DNA of 64,000 nucleotides from Neodontobutis hainanensis (taxonomy: Eukaryota > Chordata > Actinopteri > Gobiiformes > Odontobutidae). The stretch covers positions 15,810,001-15,874,000 of the forward strand of contig JALDNG010000015.1 of assembly GCA_024349245.1 (NCBI GenBank), given 5' to 3'. Under the pieces are notes generated by a model. The model ran no database searches. It was not told the origin of the DNA and saw nothing but the letters and a program-made list of their open reading frames with translations. The position numbers and the translations under genes are program-made. Below, piece after piece: positions 1 to 14,400 of the stretch. Within the stretch, counting starts at the first letter, position 1. Each line of letters starts with the position of its first letter.

Positions 1-3000
1 ACAATATTTAATTGTTTAATTTAATAATTTAATTACATAATTTGCAATTATTTCTTACAAGCATTGAATTTGACCACTTTTCCTGTTACGGGGCTGACGC
101 CTATCCCGCCTGCTATGGGTGTGAGGTGGGGCATACTGTGAATACTTGGGGTACACCCAGTTAAAATTAATGAGAGCATCTAATCCACACAATAACTCAA
201 GTCAAACATTGCCCTAAAAGGAAGTTATTTATCAGTTTTGTGGATAGTGCATTCATACACAGCTGTTTTTTACTTGCATCTAAGTGCAGAGCTTAGATTT
301 TATTCTACACTGCAGCACATTGTTAAAGATGTACTGTTGTAAATGCATCAGTAAATGACATGTTAATGCACTGCACGCAACAGGAGGAATCTGCATGTAG
401 CAACTTACACTTTATTCTAGATTGTAAATCCACTTGTCAATGGTATTACCATAGCTTAGGGCAAGGCAAATAAATGGATAACCGAGCCGAGAGGGAGAAG
501 CATGCATGCAGCACAAAGGATCATGGGAAACAAAGAGAAAAAGCCCCCATACAAGAGGTTCTAATCCCATTCAGGTTGCCTCTGTAGTCAAATGCCAGAT
601 CCATCCCTCCCTCATCACAGACATTTAAATGCAGCCCTGTCACAGCTCCCATTTCAGCTCATTCTTCTTTTTCTCCACCGCCTGAAGAAGTATAAAAGTC
701 ACTTTATAGCTTTGCTATCTCACTACATCTACCAATTAGTTGCTCATATACTCAATGTTCCCAACTACCTTTGCGTACTTTAACACCCCCTTTCTCTAAA
801 TGAGTCATGATTAATGTGTATGCTACGCATTGGGCCGTCTTAATTAAATAACACCATCTAATTAGGGGCTTATTTCTGCTGGTAATGGCGCCGTAAGATG
901 GTGGAATGGGAGTGTGCGGTGTGACAGAACATTCATGAAGCCCTTCAGACTCCCTGGGCGGTCACACTCCTGTGGTTTCCCACAAACAGCCCCCACCCTA
1001 CCTAATCTGACAGTTACATTAAAATGCAAATAGCCCAGATGTGATGGTTTGGTAACAAGTGGATTACAGCTCCAGGGGAGGAACGATGGACAGGCTTTAT
1101 CCCTCGATATGACATAAGCCAGGTAACAGGTTGATAGCTGTTGACCCAGAAGAAGCTGTTTAAATATTGGCGGACATGTGTAAGATTACGCGCTCTGGAA
1201 ATCTCCTTGAGCCCTCACATAATGGCCTTGATGAATCCATTTTACATGACTAATCACAAACAAATACTTGTCATTCATGAAGATATACAATCTGATCTTG
1301 TACCGGTGCTTGTTTATAGCAGGGTTTATCTTTCTGCATTGTGGCTGTATCTAGTTTTAATTAAATCAAGCTCTGAACCAACTGAAAGGTCGAAGAAAAT
1401 GAAAGCATATTAATGAGGAGAGGGCACAGGCGGCATGCAGCAGCAGGTCAGAGAGACAGCAGGGGGACAGACGCCAACACCCCCAGCCTACTCCACCAAC
1501 ACACACACATCCTGACAGCAAACCTAGTGTGAGACGTGAACAATATGTGCTGTATGTGTGTAGTGCGCCCTGTGAAGCCACCAGAGGAGCAACCCCTGCA
1601 GTGGACCATCATGGCTAGATGTCAAAGCTGGCTAACTCATGCCAAAATATCTAGTCTTTGCAGTAATAATACCTCACAGGGGCTTGTTCTTTGACTACAA
1701 CTGAAAAGGAAAAACACCATTAATTTGCTCTGAGGGGCAGCTGCAGCCACAAAGTGATATTGTACTTTTTCTTTGTGCGCTGGCAAAGAGAAAACTACAG
1801 ACTCGCTGCAGGGTAAGGGACCGGCTGGAAGGGTGGGGAGTGATGCAAATAAGGTTTGGACATAGATCAAAAAGACTTAACTTCCACTGCATCATTAAGC
1901 CACTTTCTATTCCTCCTCCCGGCTCCTTCCCTCTTTTAGCCTCCATCACCTTTCTCCCACATTAATGCTATCACAACCCCAGAGCTCTTCTTCTGAGAGG
2001 CATGCCGGCTGAGTGTGAACACTGCGCTTACATGCCGCTCTTGAACTGAGATGTGAACGCTAATGGTTGTTGGCAGGACTCTGGTTCTCAGCGGACGTAA
2101 TACTGGAACAGTAAGAAAACAAGCAGTACAGAGGGGAGGACAAGTGGAGGAAAACATCAACTACTCGTCTCTATTGCTTTACAACAGCACCATCTGTCTT
2201 TACAAACAGGTTTTACACGAGGGTCGCTGTCACTGAACATAAAAATACACTCCCAGGCAAATATTATTGGGTCACATTTGGTTACTTTGTTTTGTAAATG
2301 GGTATTATGGCTGCTGTTTCAATTATCTGTCAGATAACGTGAATAGACTTTGTAGTGCTAGCTATTATAAAAGGTGCATACCTGCCTAATGTGCTGCTAC
2401 ATCTCATTCTCAAATTGTATTTTATGTGCAATACTAACATTTTATCCTATTTCACTCAAAATGCATATGTTGGCATTAAGTGTATAATTAAGAGTTACAC
2501 TGAAATTAAGCAATTAGTGCTGTTTTTTTTTTTCTAAATGTCCACCTGAATTCTGCAATCTGTTATTATACACTGGGAAATAATCTTTTTTTGTCATGTC
2601 TTTAAGATGTCCAGCAACTTTCTTTATTTTTTTTAATGACTATCTGGTTGCCAGGATGACATGGTTTAAAAAGCACTGACAGAAGTAAAATGGGGCATCT
2701 TTTCTCTGATGTTTCAAGGCCAAAAAAAAAAAGAAAAAAAGAACAGTAACCACTTTGTGACAGATGCACTCAGTGCGACTGCAAATGTAACTTTTTCCTG
2801 AGCAAGCAACATTCATCGTCTCAGCAGAGCTGCCCCTCCGCTCAACCGTTCACTTCCCTTCCTCGGACAAACAGCGAGCGCAGACAAGATGGATGCTAGT
2901 GTCACCGCTGTGGCCAGAGTGACAGATGGGCTGATTATACAACTCATCCTTTTTTCTGCGGAAAATATACAACGCCTTGCCTTCGAGCTAATAGCATTCA

Positions 3001-3561
3001 TCTGCTTTATGGAAGGCTCATGCTTGTTGGTCATTTAATACAAATATTTAGACAGGTTGCATTATGGCTTTGGCCTCCCTCTTGACAGTCAGTATGGGAC
3101 ACCTGCTTTTACTTGGGTTCCTCACTGAGACCCGGTGTCTGCCTGGTTGGCTTCAAGGGCATTTTTTCCTTCCCCTAGATGGACACATTGCTAATACATA
3201 AACGGATTTCTGTCAACAGCTTGATGTGTGGGTGTCGAGCTGTGATGCGCGCAGTAAGTCCGCAGCATGTGGGAAAGTGAGATGGGAAAACACAAAATCC
3301 AAAAGCAAATCTAGACACAAATTTTGTGAGCAAATGGTCAACATCATGAGAGAAGAGGTGTGGGTGTTCAAAGGTGATTCTCCTTGGTTAAGCACCCTCC
3401 ACTTGGCTGCCATACCTGCGATTTAATGTCTGGGCTAATTAATTAGGTCGCTATCAAGTCTGCTCAGACAAGACGTTTTGATCAATCATTGCCAAGGGGA
3501 AGTGGCTCTAACAAATGAAGGCAGAGAAGAGGGTGTGGAAACTATAGATCAAATGGCTTAC
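1..3561. other. tmem117 intron, no coding sequence seen
   Basis: This stretch lies downstream (on the minus strand) of the second tmem117 coding exon. I looked for the next tmem117 exon and did not see it, so it is probably beyond the left edge. The short open frames here have no recognisable protein content. A perfect octamer ATGCAAAT at 1,024-1,031 lies in a non-repetitive, homeobox-like AT-rich stretch (about 800-1,140) that could be a conserved regulatory element. That is only a guess without a cross-species alignment. Confidence 0.6.
61..160. repeat. fossil copy of a dispersed fish repeat
   Basis: The stretch carries the hallmark words GCCTATCCC, TGAGGTGGGG and a following TACTGTGA in the same order as the better preserved copy at 29,305-29,463. 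It looks like an old degraded member of the same interspersed family. The match was made by eye between the two copies in this window; the family name is not known to me with certainty. Confidence 0.4.
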
Positions 3562-5152
3562 TCCATGCTCCCGGCCATCAGCAGGAAAAGGTTGTAGATT
3601 TGGGAGAAGATGAAGAGCAAGAGGATGGTACTGAAGAACATGGTCATCCAGGAGCCATGGTCCTCGCGAAACATTTTCAGCCGAAGATATCGACCTGAAA
3701 GGACATAGACAGAGCTGTCAGTCAAGGTTCACACAACACGTCAAGCTTCATCCATGTTGTATAATTAAATGAAGATGAAAATAAATAAATGTGTCACTTA
3801 GATCAATAATGACCTACTCTGTCAAACATGTGCCCTTTAGAAAAATAAATGAAGATTAAAGACCACTTTGAGGTGTCACTTCCAAACTCCAGGTAATTGT
3901 CTTTCCCTGACAAATTTTATTCCACACGTCCGCATTTATCTTGAGGTACTCTGCATTATATTTATTCAGTTCATCAGTGAATTGACACCCTTTTGTGTTG
4001 CATGATGCAAGTTCTGCATGATTTGAGAAATTATTCCAATATTTGTGACCTGTTTTAATACACTCCTGGTTTCAAATCAAATTATGTAGAAATATCTCTC
4101 TGACAGAGCATGAGATTGATTCAGATCTGCAGCTTCGGCACAGAATACAAAATCACACAAGCTTTGTCCTTTGTGGCAACGCTCAGCAGAACTCATGAAG
4201 ACAACAAGCCCTATTGTATGAGTTGTCGTCTTGTGTAAACGCAACAGTTGATACATCTTGCTCTTTATTATTACTTCAGCAGACCTCTCATTCTATTAAA
4301 TTACATGTAATCTCATCTACCATAAGAATAAAAATAGTAGATTCCTATATGTCCTAATCAAACATATTAGAGTCCATTTAATGCTTTCAGACTTTTATTT
4401 TAACAATACACAGTGTTTATTAATGGTAGTAATGGTATTAATGGTTCAGGTCAGTTCACACACCAGAGGCAGAAAAAAACTTGGCATTTCAAGTTACATT
4501 GCATTTATGTAATATGTTAATACATTTTTAATGCATTTTACCAGTCAAAGACAGCATACTAGGATCTACATTAGCAACAAAGTATCAGCACTTCATTATT
4601 TTATTTCCTATGTCCCAGGGATAATTAAAATATTGTATAAAAATATTGTATTAATATGTCATTAATGCAATGTCCAAGATATTGCTTTGCATGTTATGTT
4701 TATTTATTGTGCAGCCCTAATAATAATAATATTAAACCTAATATTTGATTTCAGATCAGATGCAGAATAATCCCCAAAATGTATGGTTTAAACATTGAGA
4801 TTCTCTATGTTCTTTGGGTATAAGCACCAAATATTATGAGGAACCCTTGCCCCACCCCCCCACTGTCTATTGCACCAAGGTTACACAACTGTCAGTTAAT
4901 TAAGAAAGACTGTATGCTCTCAGATCTTGGCCATAGCACTCATTTTCTCTACTTTTTTTATATATTTCTCTCTCCCATATTCAAACTCTGCAGACTGTGA
5001 TCCGGTGCCAGAAGTGGCCATCTTTCCAGGAACGAGTCTTTGTTTCCTCTCTTCTCCAGCTCCGTCAGCATCCCTTTGAGTTACAACTCCTCTGAGAGCT
5101 CATTGTGTTTGTTTCTCAGCATCAGAACGCACGCGCACGCACGCACGCACGC

Positions 5153-5200
<48 letters not shown>

Positions 5201-5389
5201 CAAGACAGACAGCAAAGCAGAATGCTCCATTTATTTCCTCATTACAGCCTGGCTGGTTTACCTCCAATAGTTTTACATGCAATTCAATCTCAGCATCTAC
5301 TCTTTTGGAGCTGCACATAAACAGCCAGATGTTTCTATTCCTGTGGTGGTATTTGTTCAAATCCAGTCCCCATGAGTGCTTTACCTGTT

Positions 5390-5487
<98 letters not shown>

Positions 5488-8400
5488 CCACCAACAGAAT
5501 GCTATTCTAGTTTAACTTTGGTCAATGTTAAAGTTTAGAACAGGACTAAATTCACTAAACTTCCACATTTCTGCACCAAAAGCATAGTATCTAAGCAAGA
5601 GGCCACCCTATACGTCTTGCTCTCTGATATTTCAGGCCTCATCACAGATGCATAATTGAACTGACTTGCATGGCTGAACTTAATTGCCTCCGGTGCCAAT
5701 GAGCCCTGGCTTAGATGTAGGTGCACAGTGTGTATCGGCAGATCTGACTTTTAAAGCAGAGAGAGGTGCCAGCGAGCATGGCGGCCCATTCACAGCCAAT
5801 ACGGGATGGACCTAACCAGGAGAGTGATTCAGAGTGCTCAACCAGCCCGGCTTGACTCACTGCACCTTTCGACAGAGGAGGAGCCCCGATAAGGAGTGAT
5901 TCATAGGCTCTCTCTCTGCTGCCAGCCCTGGACTGAGTCAGCCTTTTCCTACCACACACGTGAACAGCTGAACATTAATAAATAGTAATTAAAGATGGAA
6001 ATATTGCTCTGGCGATATTTTTGGAGATATCTGTGTGACATGTCGTTTTGCCCTCTTTATCTACATTGTCCACAAATTAAAATGTGTGGCTATGTCTCCA
6101 TCTAGTGGTGGTTTTTGTAGATAAAGTGAAGGTGCTGTAACCAATGTAATCTCATATCAAGGTAATTTCTTGCCTCCCTGAACTCTTCATGTATTTATTT
6201 GTAAAGCTAAAATAATTATAATATGATCAAAAAGGGAATTTGGTTGACAGCAAGTGAATAAGAGACATACTAATGACCACTTGTATTAAGAAAATAACTT
6301 TTGACATATTTGCCTTTGAGAGCCTTATATTAGATACGGATTGCAAATCTTTTTAGTTCAAATAAATGTATGAAACCTGTGGGAACCCAAAAGTACATGG
6401 CCTTCTTCCAGCTGAAGTCCCTCCCTCCACCATGATAATGAGATCATATGCAATAATTCTGGGAAGCCCACCAGCAATAAAGGCAGGAGATTTACGCTGG
6501 TAATCCACTTACAGGACACACAGAGAAGAGCCCTGGAGCCAAAAACAAACAGTAAAATGTTGCATCTAAAACGCGCAGCCATCGCACTGACCAGGATTAC
6601 GTATCAGATGCTGAACAATAGTAGTGTTTAACCCTGACACACAGTGGTTACAGGTGGAGTGGGCCCTGACAGATGAGAAGCACACAGCAGCTAAAGCAAG
6701 AGGAGTACGGACAAGCTGAGATGTGACCGTTGTCTATGATTATCGTCATGCCACTTTATTACACGACCGACATGTTTAAGGAGGGTAAGTACCATCTTAT
6801 TTTGACATAAGCCAGATATCTAGAAATCTACAGTTTTGACAGATGAGATGTTATTAATAGACATGGAGTAATTCCATCCGTACCATTCAGTCAAAATTAA
6901 CAAATTTTCACACAAATATTTACTAAATGTATTTTATTTAATTCAAAGAGAAAAGCAGAAAATGTGACACAAGAGCTCACCTCATATACTTGACCATAAT
7001 TGTATATTTATCTAAATATGTCATAAACTAACATGAGTGCTAGAAACAAAGCAAAGCCATGGTTAAGCTTGGATAAAAATCTATGTACACTAACTTTATA
7101 CTATATGTTTTGTGTATGAACAGTGTGTTATATTGAATGATGATTGTGACATGTGCATACAATTTTAAACATATACAGTAGGTTTATAGAAAGTGTCACA
7201 CCAAATTTGAGTGACTTTGACCAATCAGATCCACTAAAATGGATTTGGGCTTTAAAAACAGCGCTATGCAAAGAATAAATTACAAGCCTAAGTTAGATGT
7301 TTTCTAAAATGGATTTTATCTGTTTTTGAAAATAAACTTTTCAAATATACAATTCATTAAATATAGAGACATTAAGTGGTTTTCTTCAGACGGTTGTTAC
7401 AAGCAAACAGATGGGCAGACATACGGTGTTACTGTTTAAAGTGAGTTGTAAAGATCAGATTTAGTGCAGCAAAAGGTAAACTACTGTATTACCTGTGATT
7501 AAGCGCAAACACAGGCTGATGTAGTGGAGGTCATAGATGCACAGCCTTCAGCTTTCAGTGTTCATTATGAGCGGGCGTTCACTTCCTGGACACGCTCGTG
7601 ACACTCAGAGACAACAGAACCATAATCAAAAGAGATCTATACACAAGGCCCTGGAGAGAATGAGTGAGTAATCTGTGGTTTACAGGTGCAGCCAAAAAGT
7701 TTACAATGAAGCTGTGAAATCATTTATATTATTGTTGAAGGATTAATTAGGCTACTAAAGTGTCATTTAAACATATGCTATCTGAGAAGGTTGAGAAATA
7801 TCAGATGATTAAGTTAATTGTTTTCGCTCTTGGTCTATAGGTTAGCGTTCTGGCCAATCCCAGATAGTTTGTGGCTATGTTGCATTATCTCACTTAATGT
7901 AAGTAATGTAATCTCCACTTTGCCAAAAAGCTGCACCATGCAAAGTGCAGCAAGAAATGTTTGGCACCTCAGGCCAGAATAGGACTATTTATAAATTAGA
8001 CCCTATCAAACTGTTCACTTTGGCAGAAACTTATATTTTTTAATAAACAAAGTATAATGTGCATGTTTCCTCCTTGTTTTGCAGAGGTGCTGTTTGAAGG
8101 CCTAAACCAGTCCTCAGTATTCTGTAACCAGTTCGAAAACAGTAAATGGTACTGCTACATCCTGCTGGTGCTCTTCTCGTTCGCCCTTCCAGTGGGCATT
8201 CTGGGAAACATTGTTGCATTAATCAACTACACCTGCTTCAAAAAGAGCCCAAATACCAGCAAAGTTTTCTTGTTTAACTTGGCTCTGTGCGACTCAGCCT
8301 GGATCCTCACACTCCCCTTATCTCTGTATTTCACCCTCCAAAGGCCGCTCCTGCGGGACATGCAGATCTTCTGCCAGTTCAGGAAGGTTTCTTTCAGCAT

Positions 8401-11400
8401 TAACATATATGGTAGCATCTTCTTTCTTACACTTATTAGTTTTGACCGATTTGTTGGGACGGTGTACCCAATTAGCTCTCTACGTTGGTGGGATGTACAA
8501 AAAGCTAAGCTATGCTCCATTTGCACATGGCTGTTACTTATCCTTTGTTCAGTCCCAGATCTATTTTTAACATTTGGCATTCAGCGCCAAGAAAATGTCA
8601 CTGTTTGCATGGACCAAATTCAGGGCCCTTTTGTTTTTGTCAAGACAAATAGCATTATCAAAACCACAGTAGGCTTTCTTCTACCGTTTGTCCTCATGGT
8701 GACTTTTTACATAATGACAGTTCGTGTTCTGAGGCGTCTCCCGGGCGACAGAAGACTCAGAGGGGCCCAGCGGTCAGGAGGAAAGCCACTACGACTCATC
8801 ACTGCTGCCTTGATTGTCTTTGTAGTGTCCTTTGTGCCATATCACATCATGGTCATAACCCTTGTGTTTATGAGAACACACAACCAGATCACACCAGCGA
8901 ACAGCGACATCCTCTACACCACTTATGAGTTCTTTGAGGCCATGTGTAGTGTTAGCAGCTGCCTTGACCCAGTGCTGTACATTATGGCAAGTGAGCGGTT
9001 CCACAAAAGGCTGGTGGCTTTGAGAAAAGAGCGGTACAAGAGATTGTGCTGCCGAGCCAGCAGGAGGGTCGGCGTGATGGGGTGATTAAAGGTTTTCTTT
9101 GGCAAGTTTTTGTATATAGTATACAGTATGGCACAGTGCTAACACGGCTGACACTTTTACTTTTGGAAAATGTATTAATGGACATTAAGTTATGCAATAT
9201 ATTTATATAGTACTATTTGTCATTTTACATACAATTTCAAACTCACAATTATCACTTTTTTAAGTTAGAACATTTTATATTTGTTGAAGGAGGAGAAAGT
9301 GACCTGATTTTATTATCTCATTTTCCTTTCAATAAAATTAGACCGCAACAACAAACCTTCATAGCAAATTCCAAAATGGGAATTGTAGACTATATTACTG
9401 CTTACAGCCTCCACGTTTAGCCTGCTCTGTCATTGTCTGAACCTTGTGAATGCAAAGACTTTTTTCTGAGTTCTACCTTCTGATTGGGACCGAATACTGG
9501 AAATTGTAAAATTGTTTTCTCTTTACAAACCTGTTCTTTCAAATTTTACAAAGGGCCTGAAAATAAAATGAAGCTGTTTCACAAAATTCATGTAATGTTT
9601 TTTTATACACATACAGTATACCTCAAAACACAGATTATAGCTTCAGAAAGTGACACCTTTATATCTTATAATCTTTCTATTAAGCCACTATTTTATGCAC
9701 CATCAGTTTCTATTACTGATTGGTGAAGCCTTTTCCCGACTAAGTGCCATAAGAGCCGTAAAAAGGGACAATACTGAAATTATTATGTAGAATAGTAATG
9801 AGAAAAAGTGATGAATAGAAGTCCTTCTGGTTTGGTAAGCTGTGAAAAATATTCCCTCCTTCAGTGAAGCTTAGAGCAGCCTGAATACAGAGCACAAAAT
9901 TAGAATTAAGACATAAAGTTGGCTTCTGAAAGCATGTACAGATAATTGGATGTATAGGAAAAGTAACAACAAATGTTGAAAAAAAAATAGATATTGACTA
10001 TTGACTCTGGAGCGTCTTCCCATCACAGGATTTACATTTACTGAGTGCTGTTAACGTTTGCACCCATTAAATTCAATTAGAAAAGCAATGTCATGGCTTT
10101 TAAATGCTTCCCATTTCTTCTGTTTAAGACACAACTGTATCATATCACGTCTTTAGTGGGAACATCGATAAAACCACCTTTTTTTGGATCTTGATAATAA
10201 TAGGACACATGCAGTAAACCTGAGCTATCTTTGTCTTTGTATTTGCATGTACACCTTCACAGTTCACATGACCATTAATCACCACACGCTTACAAGGCCG
10301 CAGCATCACTGGGGGTTTGGGAATAGCCAAGTCTGCAGCCACTAGCAGTCCCCAGGGTTGAACTTTTGTGTAACTAAGTGTCTGGATAATAAATCAGAGG
10401 TGGAAAGTGACAACACGAGTCTGGTAGGAGACTGCAGCAGGGAGCGAGGGGCTGGCTGCTGGGCAACTGTACCACTGTCTGTTCCACGGCTCAGACTCTT
10501 AGTTCATTTCCATTTATTTATGGCTTGGCACTAGTCCAAAGGAGTGGTACGATTTAAGTAAATAAGCAATATCCCTCTGGCTGCTTTACAATGTTTCTGA
10601 GCTCTCGTGATTATTGCTTTCAGTCTTTGTCTGCCTGTCTGCTGCGGTGTGCAAACAACCTTTGTACTTTATTCTTTATTGCAAGAACTAGACATAGACT
10701 TGACTCCAATAAAAGACTCTGAAAAGCTACTGTACTTCTCCTGTGTTAAAGGGAGAAATGGACAAGGTTATTATTAAACATTGAAACACATAATTGCCTT
10801 AACTTCAGAACACTAGCCACCAATGCCCCAGATTTTTGAAAAAGTTGTTATAAAGTTAAGATGTTGTAATTTCTATGACATTTTTATGATTAAAACCAAT
10901 CATGTGCTCAAATCAAGTCCAGACCATAGTCCAAAATTATTATTTTAGAAATAAGACTTTTTACAATGTCTTTTTCATACAGTGCAGCTCAAACAAAGCT
11001 ATATTTAGTTAGTGCATAACTAAATATAGGATATTTAAACACTTTTTTGCTATTGTAATATTGCAATATTAGTGCAGTGACATCCCTACATCGTCTTATC
11101 TACTGAGATAAAGAAATAAGAAGAGTTGGTTGTTATTGTACACAAATAAGGGCCCCCTTCAGATGTGCACAGACAGTGGGATAGGGAATGACTGCGTTAC
11201 TTGCTAAAACTGAGATCCAGGTATGCATGTGTTAACGTCAAATGCATCAAACTATTAAAAGATTGATGCAGTAAGAAGTGCAGCGTAAGAACATCGGTGC
11301 TGCGGAGGCTCAGAAGTGCTGGCACAGCAGCAGCCATACATTATTTACAGAGGATGAGGTCAACTTGTGAGGGCCAGAAATAGAGGCGGGTCAAATCTGA

Positions 11401-14400
11401 AAGTGTAAACATACTGCGATGAATAGTAATCAGGCAAGTTTATTATACAGACCACTGCATATCAGACTTATTAGACCAGGTCAAGACCGGGTTTAGAGTA
11501 TTGGTCAAAAGAATTAAATTTTATCTGTCTGCATATTCTTAAATGAGGAGCCCATAGTTTTTTATTATAACTGTTTGCACCCGACGGACCAGATGAGACC
11601 TTGAATTTCTTACCATACCTTTAAATCTGGGCTAATTAAAAAAAATGTGAGCTACATATATAGATACATCTATCTGACATTTGCTCCGGTTATTTTAGGA
11701 TTTTCTTCAATAAATCTTGCTCACTGTAAACTGAAAGTAGTTTTTAAAAGTTACTAGTAACTTACCATTGGAGGTGCAATGACATAATATTATTTGAAGA
11801 CTATAGTTAATGTGGAGCTTTGTTTTAAAAAATAAATAAGTTGAGTAATACAAAACAATGAGCAAAGCAAGCTTGACCCCGGAACAAAAAAAATGAGCAT
11901 TAGTGACTGAAGAGATGCAATGGAAACCCTTTTAATGACACTCATTTGTTTTAAAACCTGCAAATGCACATTCACATAATTTTCCACTTTCCATTTGTGG
12001 TACTGAATCTATTAAAACGGCTCTAACAGCTCCAGGCATTACAAATGTGTTATGCAAAAACACCAAATCTCAGACAGCAACCAACCGTCAGCTACATACA
12101 AAGCTCCAACTGCCACCCACTCACCCACTCAACCACTCACCCACTCACCCACTATACCACTCAACCACTCACCCACTATACCACTCAACCACTCACCCAC
12201 TCACCCACTATACCACTCACCCACTCAACCACTCACCCACTCACCCACTATACCACTCAACCACTCACCCACTCACCCACTATACCACTCAACCACTCAC
12301 CCACTCACCCACTTACCCACTCACCCACTCACCCACTCAACCACTCACCCACTTACCAACTCACCCACTCAACCACTCACCCACTCACCCACTCACCCAC
12401 TCACCCACTCAACCACTCACCCACTTACCAACTCACCCACTTACCAACTCACCCACTCACCCACTCACCCACTCACCCACTCACCCACTCAACCACTCAC
12501 CCACTTACCCACTCACCCACTCAACCACTCAACCACTCAACCACTCACCCACTCACCCACTTACCCACTCACCCACTCACCCACTCAACCACTCAACCAC
12601 TCAACCACTTACCCACTCACCCACTCACCCACTATACCACCCACTCACCCACTTACCCACTCACCCACTATACCACCCACTCAACCACTCACCCACTATA
12701 CCACCCACTCACCCACTCACCCACTATACCACCCACTCAACCACTCACCCACTCACCCACTATACCACTCACCCACTCACCCACTCAACCACTCACCCAC
12801 AATACCACCCACTCAACCACCCACTCAACCACTCACCCACTATACCACCCACTCAACCACTCACCCACTCACCCACTATACCACCCACTCAACCACTCAA
12901 CCACTCACCCACTCACCCACTATACCACCTACTCACCCACTATACCACCCACTCAACCACTCACCCACTCAACCACTCACCCACTATACCACCCACTCAC
13001 CCACTATACCACCCACTCAACCACTCACCCACTATACCACCCACTCACCCACTATACCACCCACTCAACCACTCACCCACTCACCCACTATACCACCTAC
13101 TCACCCATTATACCACCCACTCAACCACTCACCCACTATACCACCCACTCAACCACTCACCCACTCACCCACTATACCACCTACTCACCCACTATACCAC
13201 CCACTCAACCACTCACCCACTTACCCACTATACCACCCACTCACCCACTCACCCACTATACCACTCACTCACCCACTCACCCACTATACCACTCACTCAC
13301 CCACTCACCCACTCTACCACACACTCACTCACTCACCCACTCACCCACTCACCCACTATACCACTCACTCACCCACTCACCCACTATACCACCCACTTAC
13401 CCACTATACCACACACTCACTCACTCACTCACCCACTCACCCACTATACCACTCACTCACCCACTCACCCACTATACCACCCACTCACCCACTTACCCAC
13501 TATACCACACACTCACTCACTCACTCACCCACTCACCCACTATACCACTCACTCACCCACTCACCCACTATACCACCCACTCACCCACTTACCCACTATA
13601 CCACACACTCACTCACTCACTCACCCACTCACCCACTCACCCACTATACCACTCACTCACCCACTCACCCACTATACCACCCACTCACTCACTCACTCAC
13701 CCACTCACCCACTCACCCACCCACTCACCCACTATACCACACACTCACCCACTATACCACCCACTCACTCACTCACTCACTCACCCACTCACCCACCCAC
13801 TCACCCACTATACCACTCACCCACCCACTCACCCACTATACCACACACTCACCCACTCACCCACTATACCACCCACTCACCCACCCACTCACCCACTATA
13901 CCACACACTCACCAACTCACCCACTCACCCACTCACTCACTCACCCACTCACCCACTATACCACACACTCACCAACTCACCCACTCACCCACTCACTCAA
14001 CCACCCACTCACCCACTATACCACACACTCACCCACTCACTCACTCACCCACTCACCCACTATACCACACACTCACCAACTCACCCACTCACCCACTCAC
14101 CCACTCACCCACTCACTCACTCACCCACACACTCACCCACTATACCACACACTCACCCACTATACCACACACTCACCCACTATACCACACACTCACCCAC
14201 TATACCACACACTCACCCACTATACCACCCACTCTACCACTAACTCACTCACCCACCCACTCACCCACTCTACCACTAACTCACTCAAAGGTGTTTGCAG
14301 CCACTCTCTCCACAGTAACATGTCTCACATTACTGTAAGTTACAGATTGGTTTGTGTAAGCAATGATATCAACTCTTATTCAACAAGGATGAAAGTCATA

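Larger units (their letters stand above)
3695..6735. other. tmem117 intron, non-coding
   Basis: Intronic sequence between the second tmem117 exon and the nested receptor gene. It contains the CA and AT microsatellites listed separately. Around 4,610-4,720 an AT-rich patch ends in TGTGCAGCCCTAA, a word often seen at the ends of degraded hAT-like fish elements. No exon or RNA gene was recognised. Confidence 0.5.

Noticed and set aside
5040..5360. Open frames with His-Thr or Cys-Val runs
   Set aside because: They are translations of the CA/TG microsatellite.
8057..8084. ATG at 8,057 as the start of the P2Y-like receptor
   Set aside because: It sits in a pyrimidine-rich acceptor sequence ending TTTTGCAG. 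An upstream exon in the correct phase with an in-frame stop before its ATG explains the start better.
12113..14289. CRISPR-like or satellite-encoded RNA array
   Set aside because: There are no unique spacers between constant repeats. The array is a variant tandem octamer in a vertebrate genome.
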